Under the pieces are notes generated by a model. It worked only from the letters and a program-made list of their open reading frames with translations, did no database searches and was not told the DNA's origin. Source: Oscillospiraceae bacterium (GTDB lineage: Bacteria > Bacillota > Clostridia > Oscillospirales > Ruminococcaceae). From it: a stretch of DNA of 64,000 nucleotides. The position numbers and the translations under genes are program-made. The DNA lies in assembly GCA_021203065.1 (NCBI GenBank), contig JAJQBX010000018.1, forward strand, positions 62,001 through 126,000. The letters run 5' to 3'. Below are positions 52,932 to 61,558 of this stretch, in pieces (position 1 is the stretch's first letter; every line of letters starts with the position of its first letter).

Positions 52932-52955
52932 AAGGAGTCAAATGGAATTTTCGGA

Positions 52956-54173
52956 TCAGAAGTCGACTTCGGTGTCGTAGTAGCAGCACTTGAGGAGCTT
53001 CTCCATCTCTTCCTGAGTAGGAATACGAGGATTGGAGCCGGTGCAAGCGTCGCCAATAGCGTTCTTTGCGATTTCGGGGAGTCTCTCAAGGAATACTTCC
53101 TCGGGAACGAAGCCCTGCTCGCAAGGATAGCTGTCAGCACCATAATGTCCGATGCAGTGAGGAATGTTGAGCTGGTCGTTCATGTCACGGAGATAGTCGA
53201 TGAGGAGCTTGACCTTTTCGTCATCATTCGAACCACCAAGTCCCATGTAGTCAACGATTACGCCATAACGCTTCTTGGCGGTAGGATCCTTTGCATTATA
53301 AGCGATAACCTTGGGAAGATACATAGCGTTTGCGGCACCGTGGATGATATGTGCGCCATAGTCAGCAAAAGCAGCTCCGGTCTTGTGAGCCATTGAATGT
53401 ACGATACCCAAGAGTGCATTTGAGAATGCCATACCAGCGAGGCACTGAGCATTGTGCATCTTAGCTCTTGCATCCATATCGCCGTTGTAGGACGGGATGA
53501 GCTCATTCATGATCATTTCGATTGCATGAATAGCAAGCGGATCGGTGTAGTCGCAGTTAGCGGTGGAGACATAAGCCTCGACAGCATGGGTCATAGCGTC
53601 CATACCGGTGTGAGCAACGAGCTTCTTGGGCATGGTCTCAGCCAAATCAGGGTCTACGATAGCGACATCGGGAGTGATCTCGAAGTCAGCGATAGGATAC
53701 TTGATGCCCTTGTCATAGTCGGTGATGATGGAGAATGCGGTTACCTCGGTTGCAGTTCCTGAAGTAGAGGGAATAGCGCAGAAGTGAGCTTTCTTTCTGA
53801 GCTCGGGAATGCCGAAGACCTTGCACATATCCTCGAAGGTGCACTCGGGATACTCATACTTGATCCACATAGCCTTTGCAGCGTCGATAGGAGAACCGCC
53901 GCCCATTGCTACGATCCAGTCAGGCTCGAAGTCGAGCATAACCTGTGCGCCGTTCATAACGGTGGTGACAGAAGGATCGGGCTCAACGCCCTCTAAGATC
54001 TTGACTTCCATTCCTGCTTCCTTGAGGTAATCCTCAGCTCTCTGCAAGAAGCCATTACGTTTCATTGCGCCGCCGCCGACAACAATGATTGCTTTCTTGC
54101 CCTTGAGGGTCTTAAGGGTTTCGAGCGAGCCTTTTCCGTGATACAAGTCACGGGGTAAAGTAAATCTTGCCAT
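52956..54173 (-). CDS. Iron-containing alcohol dehydrogenase
   Basis: 405 residues, group III Fe-ADH (butanol dehydrogenase type). NAD(P) loop MGGGSPIDAAKAMW near 95, STSGTATEVTAFSII near 135, and metal ligands in GMDAMTHAVEAYVS near 190, SMAHKTGAAF near 262 and IIHGAANAMYLP near 278. Reduces aldehydes to alcohols in fermentation. ATG at 54173 after a GGAGG site. Strongly biased codons suggest high expression. Confidence 0.94.
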   Translation of the reverse strand: MARFTLPRDLYHGKGSLETLKTLKGKKAIIVVGGGAMKRNGFLQRAEDYLKEAGMEVKILEGVEPDPSVTTVMNGAQVMLDFEPDWIVAMGGGSPIDAAKAMWIKYEYPECTFEDMCKVFGIPELRKKAHFCAIPSTSGTATEVTAFSIITDYDKGIKYPIADFEITPDVAIVDPDLAETMPKKLVAHTGMDAMTHAVEAYVSTANCDYTDPLAIHAIEMIMNELIPSYNGDMDARAKMHNAQCLAGMAFSNALLGIVHSMAHKTGAAFADYGAHIIHGAANAMYLPKVIAYNAKDPTAKKRYGVIVDYMGLGGSNDDEKVKLLIDYLRDMNDQLNIPHCIGHYGADSYPCEQGFVPEEVFLERLPEIAKNAIGDACTGSNPRIPTQEEMEKLLKCCYYDTEVDF

Positions 54174-54317
54174 TATATTAAACCTCCATAGTGTATAGTA
54201 ATAAGTTCTCGGGTTCATCGGGGATGAACCTTTTGAACCACGCTTATTTTACCATAAAGGAGGCTTGTTGTAAATAGAAATAAGATGCAATTTCAGTGAG
54301 CATTTCATGCATTTTGG

Positions 54318-54360
54318 GGAAGAAAATTGCATATCCCTACTGATTTAGTGGGGATATGCA
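54318..54360 (-). terminator. Terminator of dpaAB
   Basis: 10-bp stem TGCATATCCC/GGGATATGCA; minus strand continues ATTTTCTT. Confidence 0.8.
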
Positions 54361-54951
54361 TTACTTTTCTATGCGGTTTTCTATCATTGGCTGGAGCTGT
54401 ATCTCAGAAAGCGCAAGCTCAATTGTCCTCTGCATCTTTGAGAAGTCGGCGACCATCGAGAACGGCTTTAAGATATAGTCGTCCTGACGGTAGGGGACGA
54501 AGTAGTAGTGCTTCATGCTTTCAAGAATTCCGATATTCTTGGCGGCGTTTGACAGGGCGTCGTTGGTCGAGACGGCTATTACTACCGGTCTTTGATTGCG
54601 GAGGTGGCTTTTCACCGCCATCGTCACTGGGGTGTCGTTTATGCCGTTAGATAGCTTCGCAATAGTGTTTGAAGTGCATGGACAGATGACTATCAGGTCG
54701 AAAAGCCTTTTCGGTCCTATCGGCTCTGCGGATTCTATAGTGTGGATGATTTCCTTGCCGGTGATGGTCTCAAGCTTCGCCCGGTTCTCCTCTGCAGTTC
54801 CAAAACGGGTCGAGAGGTTATAGGCGTTGAAAGACATTATCGGTGTCAGGTTGTAGCCGGCACTAACAAGTGCCTCGGCTGCCTCAAAAGCCGGTCTGAA
54901 AGTGCAGAACGAGCCGGTCATTGCAAAGCCTATTCTCGGGTTATCGCTCAC
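54361..54951 (-). CDS. dpaB: Dipicolinate synthase subunit B
   Basis: 196 residues, flavoprotein fold (RIGFAMTGSFCTF at the start, VICPCTSNTIAKLSNGINDTP near 90, VVIAVSTNDALS). With DpaA it oxidises dihydrodipicolinate to dipicolinic acid in the mother cell for spore heat resistance. GTG start overlaps the dpaA stop by one base (TAGTG). No asd/dapG follow, unlike Bacillus spoVF. Confidence 0.95.
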   Translation of the reverse strand: MSDNPRIGFAMTGSFCTFRPAFEAAEALVSAGYNLTPIMSFNAYNLSTRFGTAEENRAKLETITGKEIIHTIESAEPIGPKRLFDLIVICPCTSNTIAKLSNGINDTPVTMAVKSHLRNQRPVVIAVSTNDALSNAAKNIGILESMKHYYFVPYRQDDYILKPFSMVADFSKMQRTIELALSEIQLQPMIENRIEK

Positions 54952-55778
54952 TATTCATCGCCTTCTTTCAGATGCCAAAGAACCGACTCGGCAAGTGCTC
55001 TTCCGGCTTCCTCGGGAGTGTATTTTCCGGGAACTCCGGAGGCTAATATCGCAGGAATTCCGAGCTCTCTCGCCTTTTCAAAGTCGATTCCATACGGCTT
55101 TGAGGCGAGCTCCAATATAAATGCGCCCTTTCTGACATGTTTAAGCTCATCTTCGCCAAAAACCTGCGCAGGAATGGTGTTCACTATCACGTCGGCTTCG
55201 GAGATTTTACTTGGGTCGATGAAGCCGGCATAGGTGTAGATGCAGTCGGTGAGGGTTTCACGGCGTCTTGCGGCTATTGAGAGATCTGCGCCCATCCTCC
55301 CAAAGAGTCCTGCACAGGCTTTTGCAACTCTTCCCCACCCTAAGATGAGGATTTCTGAGCCGCTCACTCCTCCCGGGGCATTCTTTGTGATAATCTGGGA
55401 AGCTCCCTCAGCGGTGAGTCTGGCGTTTTCAAGAGTGAGTGCTTTGTCAGAAAACCAGTTGTGGACGGCGATTTTTCTCACTTCAAGAGAATTTATAATT
55501 TCGTCGTCCATCTTTCCCGCAAAGACCGCTCCGCCATCTTTCACGAGGCTCAGGGCTTCTTTAAAATAAACCTCCTCGCCGTTTTCTCCCGAAGTGCCGG
55601 CAATAGTCTCTCCCTGAATCGGCTTATACGGCAGGAGGAGAAGGTCGCACGGAGCGGTCTCTCCCAAAAAATCCTCCGTTCCGAGAGCCGAACGGCAAAC
55701 ATCAAAACCGGGCTCAAGTGAAAGCCTCCCGGCACAATATATCTGACGGGCATCCCCGCCCATTATCAAAATGTTCAA
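54951..55778 (-). CDS. dpaA: Dipicolinate synthase subunit A
   Basis: 275 residues with a TTG start at 55778, chosen because AAAGGA lies 10 nt upstream and the protein begins at the conserved NILIMGGDARQ. N-terminal Rossmann half, central PYKPIQGETIAG near 52, and a second nucleotide fold ILILGWGRVAKACA near 145, as in SpoVFA. NAD(P)-binding partner of DpaB. Gene order dpaA-dpaB. Confidence 0.93.
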   Translation of the reverse strand: MNILIMGGDARQIYCAGRLSLEPGFDVCRSALGTEDFLGETAPCDLLLLPYKPIQGETIAGTSGENGEEVYFKEALSLVKDGGAVFAGKMDDEIINSLEVRKIAVHNWFSDKALTLENARLTAEGASQIITKNAPGGVSGSEILILGWGRVAKACAGLFGRMGADLSIAARRRETLTDCIYTYAGFIDPSKISEADVIVNTIPAQVFGEDELKHVRKGAFILELASKPYGIDFEKARELGIPAILASGVPGKYTPEEAGRALAESVLWHLKEGDE

Positions 55779-55877
55779 TATAAGACAGTCCTTTCGTACA
55801 GCTTTTGCTGTTACTTGGTTTGATACCTGTTGCAGTATATGAAGATTTTGGGGGTTGGGTGAATGCTGAATATGGGG

Positions 55878-55906
55878 TTGTAAATGTGGGCTGAATATTG
55901 TATAAT
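55878..55906 (+). promoter_or_regulatory. Promoter of the MmcQ/YjbR gene
   Basis: TTGTAA, 17 nt, TATAAT. Confidence 0.6.
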
Positions 55907-55943
55907 CGGAGAAGAGATTCAGATTCTTGAGGGTGAAGCATCT

Positions 55944-56606
55944 ATGTTTGAAGAAATATTCCGGCGCAAAAAGGTAGTTCCCGAAAAGCTTTTGGGTTAC
56001 GGCTTTGAGGAAAACGGCGGCAGCTATCTTTATCACACAAGCATTATGGGCGGCGAATTCTCGCTTTGTGTAACCGTTGACAAAATCGGGAATGTGGACA
56101 CCAGCCTGATCGAAACGGACAGTGGCGAGGAGTTCACCCTCTACAAAACCAATGCGACGGGTGCATATCTCGGGGATGTCAGGAGTGCAATTTCTGATGT
56201 TCTTACCGATATTTCCGGAAAATGCTACCGTCCGTCTGTTTTCAGAAACACCCAGACGCTTCGGCTTATCGAGCATGTCTCAGAAACATATGGCGATGAG
56301 CTTGAATTCCTCTGGGAAAAATTTGACGACAACGCCATCTTGAGGAGAAAAGACACCGGGAAATGGTACGCCGTTATCATGACGGTCCAAAAAAGCAAGC
56401 TCGGTCTTGATTCGGGCGATGCGGCTGAAATCATCGACCTCAGGATTCAGCCGGAGAAGATGATTGATCTCCTTGAAAAAGGACACCGCTACCCCGGCTG
56501 GCACATGAACAAGAAAAGCTGGTATACCGTCATCTTGGAGGATGAGATTTCTGATGAAGAGCTGTTCGCAGGTGTCAGGGAGAGCTATAGGCTGGCGGTG
56601 AAATAA
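55944..56606 (+). CDS. MmcQ/YjbR-family protein with N-terminal extension
   Basis: 220 residues. The C-terminal half (about 105-218) is a YjbR-type double-wing domain (WEKFDDNAILRRKDTGKW, KIIDL-like RIQPEKM, GWHMNKKSWYTVILED). The N-terminal half (about 1-100) is a separate beta-rich domain also seen in longer YjbR proteins. Function unknown; proposed DNA or small-molecule binding. Ends one base from stem-loop copy 5. Confidence 0.82.
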   Translation: MFEEIFRRKKVVPEKLLGYGFEENGGSYLYHTSIMGGEFSLCVTVDKIGNVDTSLIETDSGEEFTLYKTNATGAYLGDVRSAISDVLTDISGKCYRPSVFRNTQTLRLIEHVSETYGDELEFLWEKFDDNAILRRKDTGKWYAVIMTVQKSKLGLDSGDAAEIIDLRIQPEKMIDLLEKGHRYPGWHMNKKSWYTVILEDEISDEELFAGVRESYRLAVK

Positions 56607-56634
56607 AGGAGCGACTTTGGGGTCGCTCTTGCTT
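56606..56634 (+). terminator. GAGCGACC stem-loop, copy 5
   Basis: AAGGAGCGAC pairs with GTCGCTCTT (one bulge), followed by GCTTTTG. Confidence 0.75.
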
Positions 56635-56657
56635 TTGTTTTGGGAGTATGGTATACT
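56629..56657 (+). promoter_or_regulatory. TTGCTT-17-TATACT promoter after copy 5
   Basis: Identical boxes and spacing to 25942 and 26493; overlaps the terminator stem. Confidence 0.65.
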
Positions 56658-56685
56658 GAGTCAAAATGAGTTCGGATGTGATTGG

Positions 56686-56775
56686 ATGGAACTTGTAAAG
56701 CCTGAAACCAAAGATTTGTGGTTCAGAAAAGAGCTCTTGGCGGATGAGTTTGTTATGGTGGGGAAAGAATTGTAA
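56686..56775 (+). pseudogene. Truncated GNAT-like fragment
   Basis: 29 codons, MELVKPETKDLWFRKELLAD and then FVMVGKEL. It looks like the beginning of an acetyltransferase (xLWFRExLLAD) cut off early. It lies between the promoter and the intact two-domain GNAT gene. May instead be a short leader ORF. Confidence 0.3.
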
Positions 56776-56788
56776 GGGGCGATAATTG

Positions 56789-57598
56789 GTGATAAAGCAG
56801 GTTTTCGATTTGGATGAATATCTCGGATTTTGCGAGTCTTTCAAAGCAGATTCGGAGTACTCCGATCCGCATTTTACCTATTCGCCGGATACTTTGTACT
56901 CAGCTTTCAGTCGAAGCGACCGCAGTGTTTACGCCGTTTTTGATGAAGACAGAGTTATCGGGCTGTTTGTTTTGCTCATTCTCCCCGAGGACAACTATGC
57001 CGAAATGCTGATTGGGTTCTCAAGAGAAGAGAAAGCTTATTGCGAACTGGTCGGGATGATGAAAGAGAAATATGCCGGGTTTGCGATGGATTTTGTTTTC
57101 AATCCGGCAAACCGGGCAATCAAAGAAGTTCTTGGGAAGAATAACGCTGTGTTCTATCCTGAGCAGGTCAGAATGCTGGCAAAAGTTCCGTCGCCATATC
57201 GGGCAAAGCACAAAGTGGAATTGCTCTCGGATAAGTACGAAGAACAGTACCGTAGGATGCACACAAAAGATACATACTGGACAGCAGAAAGAGTGCTGTC
57301 CGCCAAAGACAGGTTTCGGGTATATGTGGCACTTTCGGGCGACGAGGTTGTCGGGTATCTCGATGTGACATACTGCTTCCCGGAAAATGAGCCATATGAT
57401 TTTAAGGCGAAAGAGTCCCACGAAAACGAGATGATCGAGGCGGATTTGTTGTCCTATGCCCTCAGGCATAATCTTCCGAACAGGATGATGTGCCTCGTGG
57501 ATGCAGACAACGAAGCGGAAATTGCGGTTCTGGAAGCTGTGGGATTTCAACGGGTCGAAAGGCAGAACAGTGTGACGGGGACGATTGAGAGGTTGTGA
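56789..57598 (+). CDS. Two-domain GNAT-like acetyltransferase
   Basis: 269 residues with GTG start (AAGGGG upstream). The N-terminal domain (YAVFDEDRVIGLFVLLI, AYCELVGMMKEKYAGF) and C-terminal domain (RVYVALSGDEVVGYLDVTY, AEIAVLEAVGFQRVERQ) both show the GNAT strand pattern; only the second keeps a recognisable acceptor end. Substrate unknown. In the block bounded by stem-loop copies 5 and 6. Confidence 0.75.
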   Translation: MIKQVFDLDEYLGFCESFKADSEYSDPHFTYSPDTLYSAFSRSDRSVYAVFDEDRVIGLFVLLILPEDNYAEMLIGFSREEKAYCELVGMMKEKYAGFAMDFVFNPANRAIKEVLGKNNAVFYPEQVRMLAKVPSPYRAKHKVELLSDKYEEQYRRMHTKDTYWTAERVLSAKDRFRVYVALSGDEVVGYLDVTYCFPENEPYDFKAKESHENEMIEADLLSYALRHNLPNRMMCLVDADNEAEIAVLEAVGFQRVERQNSVTGTIERL

Positions 57599-57659
57599 GG
57601 TTTCCGGCAAATCTCTTTCCAAAATAATCGCATAAAGCTGAAAAGGATTCGTAAAAACT

Positions 57660-58325
57660 ATGATTAACATTTTACTTGAGGGCTACGACATTGCCGTGCC
57701 GTGGCTGTATAATGAATTGAAAGCATATATCAAGCCGAACCACAAGATTGCGGTTGTCGCCCTTGCTTACCGGGATAACCGTGTGAAAAGCCTTGAGGAT
57801 TGGAATGTTCTTTACGACAAGGACAACGGTAAATATTACAACGGTATCGTTGATGGCTTGACTGCATATGGTATTTCCGAGGATAACATCGAGTTCATAA
57901 ACTATTTTACCGACAGTAAAGAGACGGCAAAAAGAAAAATCGAAGACGCCGATATTCTGTACTTCCCCGGTGGCTTGCCGGACAGAATGTTTGAACGAAT
58001 CAAGGAACTTGACTTATATGATACGATTGTAAACCATAAAGGCATCATTATGGGATATAGTGCCGGCGCTCTGATTCAGCTTTCGGAGTATCACCTTTCT
58101 CCCGATGATGATTACCCCGAATTCTCCTACCACGAGGGTCTTGGCTATCTCGATGACTTTTATCTGGAAGTCCACTATGAAAGCACATATATACAAGATA
58201 CTTCTATCCGCAGAGTAATAAAAGAGCGTGGCAAAACAGTGTATGCTACACATCTGGGCAAAGGCGCAATCGTTGTTGATAACGGGAATATAAAAGCGAT
58301 TGGGAGGGTTGGAATATATAATTAA
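57660..58325 (+). CDS. Peptidase S51/type 1 glutamine amidotransferase-like protein
   Basis: 221 residues. Nucleophile elbow IMGYSAGALIQL near 133 with Ser in place of Cys, as in dipeptidase E; YFPGGLPDRM near 103 forms the oxyanion region, HYESTYI near 172 supplies a possible His. Likely an Asp-dipeptidase-like or related hydrolase. No clear promoter of its own; follows the GNAT gene by 61 bp. Confidence 0.82.
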   Translation: MINILLEGYDIAVPWLYNELKAYIKPNHKIAVVALAYRDNRVKSLEDWNVLYDKDNGKYYNGIVDGLTAYGISEDNIEFINYFTDSKETAKRKIEDADILYFPGGLPDRMFERIKELDLYDTIVNHKGIIMGYSAGALIQLSEYHLSPDDDYPEFSYHEGLGYLDDFYLEVHYESTYIQDTSIRRVIKERGKTVYATHLGKGAIVVDNGNIKAIGRVGIYN

Positions 58326-58419
58326 AATTCCATTTGCAACCGGCAGTTGCGGAAATGCTTATCCGGATGTATAGAGTTCTACCCTGCTTGATGGTATGCT
58401 TAGGGTGAAAGGAGGAAAT

Positions 58420-58887
58420 ATGGCTTTATCGGAAAAACTATATACGCTTCGTAAAAAGAGCGGTCTTTCACAGGAGCAGCTTGCGGAGGAACTCAATGTA
58501 TCCCGGCAAGCGATTTCAAAATGGGAGTCGGGCAACTCAATCCCCGAAAGCGATAAGCTCGTCGCCATCAGCAATTATTTCAATGTTTCGCTGGATTACT
58601 TATTGAAGGACGATGAACCATCAGGCGTTGCTTCGCCAACAGACGAAGAGTCAGATTCTCGGGAGACGAACCATACCCGATGGATTCTGGGAATTGTAGC
58701 TTGCATAGGCGGGGTTATCTGTCTGATTGTATGGGGATTGTTGTCGATACTCAGCCCGACTGCGTCGAATCGGATTAGCGAATCGTCAACGATTTCTATA
58801 GACGGGAATGGGGCTCTCTTGATTGCTTGTATAGCCGCCATTGTTGTCGGCGCAACACTGCTCCTTAAAGGCTCGAAGCGGAAATGA
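58420..58887 (+). CDS. XRE-family regulator with membrane tail
   Basis: 155 residues. Canonical helix-turn-helix ([20 protein letters not shown] then QAISKWESG), an acidic linker, then two transmembrane helices (about 88-110, 130-150). Membrane-tethered XRE proteins of this type are common beside small membrane or transporter genes. Start at ATG 58420 with AAAGGAGG upstream. The next small gene begins 15 bp later. Confidence 0.88.
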   Translation: MALSEKLYTLRKKSGLSQEQLAEELNVSRQAISKWESGNSIPESDKLVAISNYFNVSLDYLLKDDEPSGVASPTDEESDSRETNHTRWILGIVACIGGVICLIVWGLLSILSPTASNRISESSTISIDGNGALLIACIAAIVVGATLLLKGSKRK

Positions 58888-58901
58888 AGGGAGTAATTCG
58901 C

Positions 58902-59123
58902 ATGAAAAAATTGTCTGTAATCTTTGGAATCTTGGCGGTTATTCTGTCCGACATCATGTGCGCCGTCGTGGCGTACAACTACTGTGCCCTGCGCCGGGGA
59001 ATGGTGTATGCAGGATATAGCGCACCGCCAAGCACGGCGTTTTTATATGCTGTTCCGTATGGGATTGGGATTGCCACTTGTGTGGGTCTGGCGGTTGTTT
59101 TCAAAAAGCAAGAGCGACTGTGA
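58902..59123 (+). CDS. Small two-helix membrane protein
   Basis: 73 residues, transmembrane helices near 4-25 and 45-66, ending KKQERL. The last codons lie inside the left arm of stem-loop copy 6. Start chosen at 58902 with AAGGGAG 9 nt upstream. Cotranscribed with the XRE regulator; function unknown. Confidence 0.65.
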   Translation: MKKLSVIFGILAVILSDIMCAVVAYNYCALRRGMVYAGYSAPPSTAFLYAVPYGIGIATCVGLAVVFKKQERL

Positions 59124-59136
59124 GGGTCGCTCTTTT
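59110..59136 (+). terminator. GAGCGACC stem-loop, copy 6
   Basis: AAGAGCGAC (59110-59118) pairs with GTCGCTCTT (59126-59134), then TTT. Its left arm encodes the last residues of the upstream gene. Confidence 0.8.
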
Positions 59137-59219
59137 TGTCATGTGCCCACTCTTTCCCGCCGAAGCCTTCCCCCCGCAAATCCCTTCCCCAAAAAATCGC
59201 AAAAAACTGAAATTAGGGC

Positions 59220-59248
59220 TTGCTTTTTCATTTCAGGTGTGATATAAT
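59220..59248 (+). promoter_or_regulatory. Promoter of tRNA-Pro
   Basis: TTGCTT, 17 nt, TATAAT. Confidence 0.7.
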
Positions 59249-59264
59249 ATCAAGCGTTGTGAAT

Positions 59265-59341
59265 CTGGGTGTAGCTCAGCTTGGTAGAGCGCTACCTTGG
59301 GGTGGTAGAGGCCGTGGGTTCAAGTCCCGTCACTCAGACCA
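59265..59341 (+). tRNA. tRNA-Pro(GGG)
   Basis: Acceptor arms CTGGGTG/CACTCAG with discriminator A and encoded CCA; anticodon stem CTACC/GGTAG around loop TTGGGGT gives anticodon GGG; T-loop GTTCAAG present. 77 nt. Confidence 0.95.
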
Positions 59342-59349
59342 ATTAAATG

Positions 59350-59386
59350 AAGCCTCGCAAATGGCTTGTTTGCGGGGCTTGTCTTA
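59350..59386 (+). terminator. Terminator of tRNA-Pro
   Basis: AAGCCTCGCAAA/TTTGCGGGGCTT stem (G-U pair), followed by GTCTTAT. Confidence 0.65.
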
Positions 59387-59454
59387 TATCTGATTTGTTT
59401 TGGATATTGTTTATTTATAGCTGGATTTGTGGGCTCTACCACAATTGAGGTATG

Positions 59455-59479
59455 AAAAAGGCTCGCAGCGAGCCTTTTT
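59455..59479. terminator. Bidirectional terminator
   Basis: AAAAAGGCTCG/CGAGCCTTTTT; serves the minus-strand sigma/anti-sigma operon. Confidence 0.85.
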
Positions 59480-59499
59480 ATATTGGGGTCTTTCTATTA

Positions 59500-60498
59500 T
59501 CAGTGCTGAACCGTGATGGTGGTGTCGCCGATTCTCAGGGAGGCGACCTCGTCGAGGTTGACGGGGACTGTCCAGTAGTAGTTCATTGCGACGGTGCTTT
59601 CGTCGTCGCTGAGCTCTTCAATATATAAGTTCGCCTGAACTTCACTTCCACTGTTCATGTTTACGTAGACATCGCACACGTCAGTATATGTTCCGTAGGG
59701 AACGGAGGCGGTGGTGTTGTCACAGATAAACGACACTCCGAACTCGGTCAGAACGATGTCAGTGATGGCGACGGTCACGTCCACTGAAACGGGATTGTAA
59801 TAGGTTTCATAATCCCGCTGTTCCGTCGTAACAGTTATGATTTCTCCGTCTTCGGTAAGTGCTATATGACTGTTTTCATTCCTGATGAGGGTGAATTCAA
59901 ACACCCACATGACATTTACATCACCATTATTATTCATGTCGCCGACCCGGAGAGTACAAAGCATTTCGTCATCACCCTCTTCGCCGATATAATCATAATG
60001 ACAATCGAGCAGATAGAGTGTTGCTCCACTTTCATCCTGTCCGTAAAAGCTGGATCCACCGGCAGTAAAGCCGATGCTGTCCGATGTGAGATAAGAGTAA
60101 AAACAATCGGTGAGAAGACTGTCAAGATCGCCATCAATCTTAAGAAGCAAATAAATTCTGTTCTCCGAAACCGCCGCAGAATCGACGGTTACTGTTACGT
60201 CTTCGCAGGTTTCGCTGAGCCCTATCTCCTGACTGAAGCTTTCGACAAGTGCCAAGTGCTCCTCGGTTATTGTTTCCCCTGTCGTCATCTCCCAACGTGC
60301 GCTGAACCATCCGGAAATTCCGCCGTTTGCTACAAGAAATCCTGCACCCATAAGAAGTATTGTAGCTACTGCCGCAACTGCGACTGCAATAACTCTCTTG
60401 TGTCTGTGCTTGCCGGCTACGGGCTTATAATCTGCCGCCTGCTCGACATAGGTGGGATTTATGTCGGTGATTGCTTCTGAGATAATATTTTTCTTCAT
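59500..60498 (-). CDS. DUF4179-type anti-sigma factor
   Basis: 332 residues. A short cytoplasmic N-terminus (1-38), one transmembrane helix (about 39-60), and a large beta-rich extracellular domain typical of DUF4179/RsiV-like sensors. The ATG overlaps the sigma-factor stop by 4 bp, a standard sigma/anti-sigma arrangement. Signal unknown; cell-envelope stress is the usual theme. Confidence 0.83.
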   Translation of the reverse strand: MKKNIISEAITDINPTYVEQAADYKPVAGKHRHKRVIAVAVAAVATILLMGAGFLVANGGISGWFSARWEMTTGETITEEHLALVESFSQEIGLSETCEDVTVTVDSAAVSENRIYLLLKIDGDLDSLLTDCFYSYLTSDSIGFTAGGSSFYGQDESGATLYLLDCHYDYIGEEGDDEMLCTLRVGDMNNNGDVNVMWVFEFTLIRNENSHIALTEDGEIITVTTEQRDYETYYNPVSVDVTVAITDIVLTEFGVSFICDNTTASVPYGTYTDVCDVYVNMNSGSEVQANLYIEELSDDESTVAMNYYWTVPVNLDEVASLRIGDTTITVQH

Positions 60499-61055
60499 AT
60501 CTTATATCCTTCTTTCTGTAAGTATTTTTTCAGTTTGCTCCGTATGCGTGAAAGACGCACTGACAGGTTGTTCTGACTCGTTCCGAAACGCTCTGCTAAG
60601 TCTTTGACGCTGTCAGAGTACCAATATCTTCGGACGAAGAGCATTCTCGAATCTTCATCCAACGTCGCCAAGAACCGGTCAATCAGGGTGGATAACTCAC
60701 GTGCTGTTATCTCCTGCTCGACTGTCCCTGCTCCCGCAAGGCACTCCTCAAGCTCGTCAAGAGCCACGTCGTAGAAGCTGTTTCGCTTCCCAGCGGTGTT
60801 CGAATGGTACTTCGCTATCGAGATATTCCGGACGACCCGGAAGAGATACGCCCGAAGTGGCTCAGGCTTCTCAGGAGGAATTCTCTGCCACAGTGCCAAG
60901 AGCGCATCGCTCAGACATTCCTCGGCGTCGAGGGTGCTTCCCAAGATGTTTCGGGAAATAGTCAGACAAGCCGCACCGTATTTCTCCCTCGTCTCAGAAA
61001 TCGCCTGCTCCGAGCGGGAGTTAAATAGCCCGATAATCTCGTTGTCCTCAAGCAT
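60495..61055 (-). CDS. ECF-type RNA polymerase sigma factor
   Basis: 186 residues. Region 2 (DAEECLSDALLALWQRIPPE near 45, RAYLFRVVRNISIAKYHS) and region 4 (RRYWYSDSVKDLAERFGTSQ near 145). Start at ATG 61055 with GAAAGGAG upstream. Pairs with the DUF4179 anti-sigma; probably autoregulated. Confidence 0.9.
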   Translation of the reverse strand: MLEDNEIIGLFNSRSEQAISETREKYGAACLTISRNILGSTLDAEECLSDALLALWQRIPPEKPEPLRAYLFRVVRNISIAKYHSNTAGKRNSFYDVALDELEECLAGAGTVEQEITARELSTLIDRFLATLDEDSRMLFVRRYWYSDSVKDLAERFGTSQNNLSVRLSRIRSKLKKYLQKEGYKI

Positions 61056-61175
61056 TGTATCAGCTCCTTTCACCTATACACTATGGTTTTGGGGTGGAAT
61101 CTTACAGAAAGGCAGGAAAAATTTTTTGGAAAAGAAGACAGCAGTCCGGGTGAGACTGCTGTGGATGAAATTCTG

Positions 61176-61388
61176 TTATCGGTTTGTCTCCTTGCTGTCC
61201 GTCCTGCCAAGAATGTAATCGGTGGAGACGTTGTGGAAGTCAGCAAGTTTGATCAGAATATCAGTGGGAATGTCCAAGTCTCCCCGCTCATAGTTGCTGT
61301 ATACCCGCTGACTGCAATTTAATATTTTCGCAATTTCCGTCTGCGTCATGTCGGCATCTTCCCTTAAATTTCTTATCCGGCTGTACAT
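61176..61388 (-). CDS. Small XRE-family repressor
   Basis: 70 residues, nearly all helix-turn-helix: IRNLREDADMTQTEIAKILN, CSQRVYSNYERGDLDIP, then LADFHNVSTDYILGRTD. Divergent from the Imm-patatin locus. A palindrome AGCGGAT-T-ATCCGCT inside the opposite promoter is the obvious operator. Confidence 0.88.
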   Translation of the reverse strand: MYSRIRNLREDADMTQTEIAKILNCSQRVYSNYERGDLDIPTDILIKLADFHNVSTDYILGRTDSKETNR

Positions 61389-61451
61389 TCCCAGCCCTCC
61401 TCTCGTAGCAATGTCGCCCTAAATTATTATACAATTTCTTCGATTTTACTA

Positions 61452-61480
61452 TTGACTTTTAGCGGATTATCCGCTATAAT
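61452..61480 (+). promoter_or_regulatory. Promoter with palindromic operator in its spacer
   Basis: TTGACT, 17 nt, TATAAT; the palindrome AGCGGAT-T-ATCCGCT (61461-61475) fills the spacer and its last base begins the -10. A half-site AGCGGAT recurs at 61524-61530 in the leader. Confidence 0.75.
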
Positions 61481-61558
61481 GTATTCAGACTCGTTGTAGG
61501 CGAGTGAAATTTTGCAGAATCTTAGCGGATTTTGCACTAAGGAAAGGATGCTGATTGT

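Noticed and set aside
55779-56276. Long upstream extension of dpaA
   Set aside because: The extension overlaps a divergent gene and its promoter; the conserved protein begins at NILIMGGDARQ with a TTG start and ribosome site.
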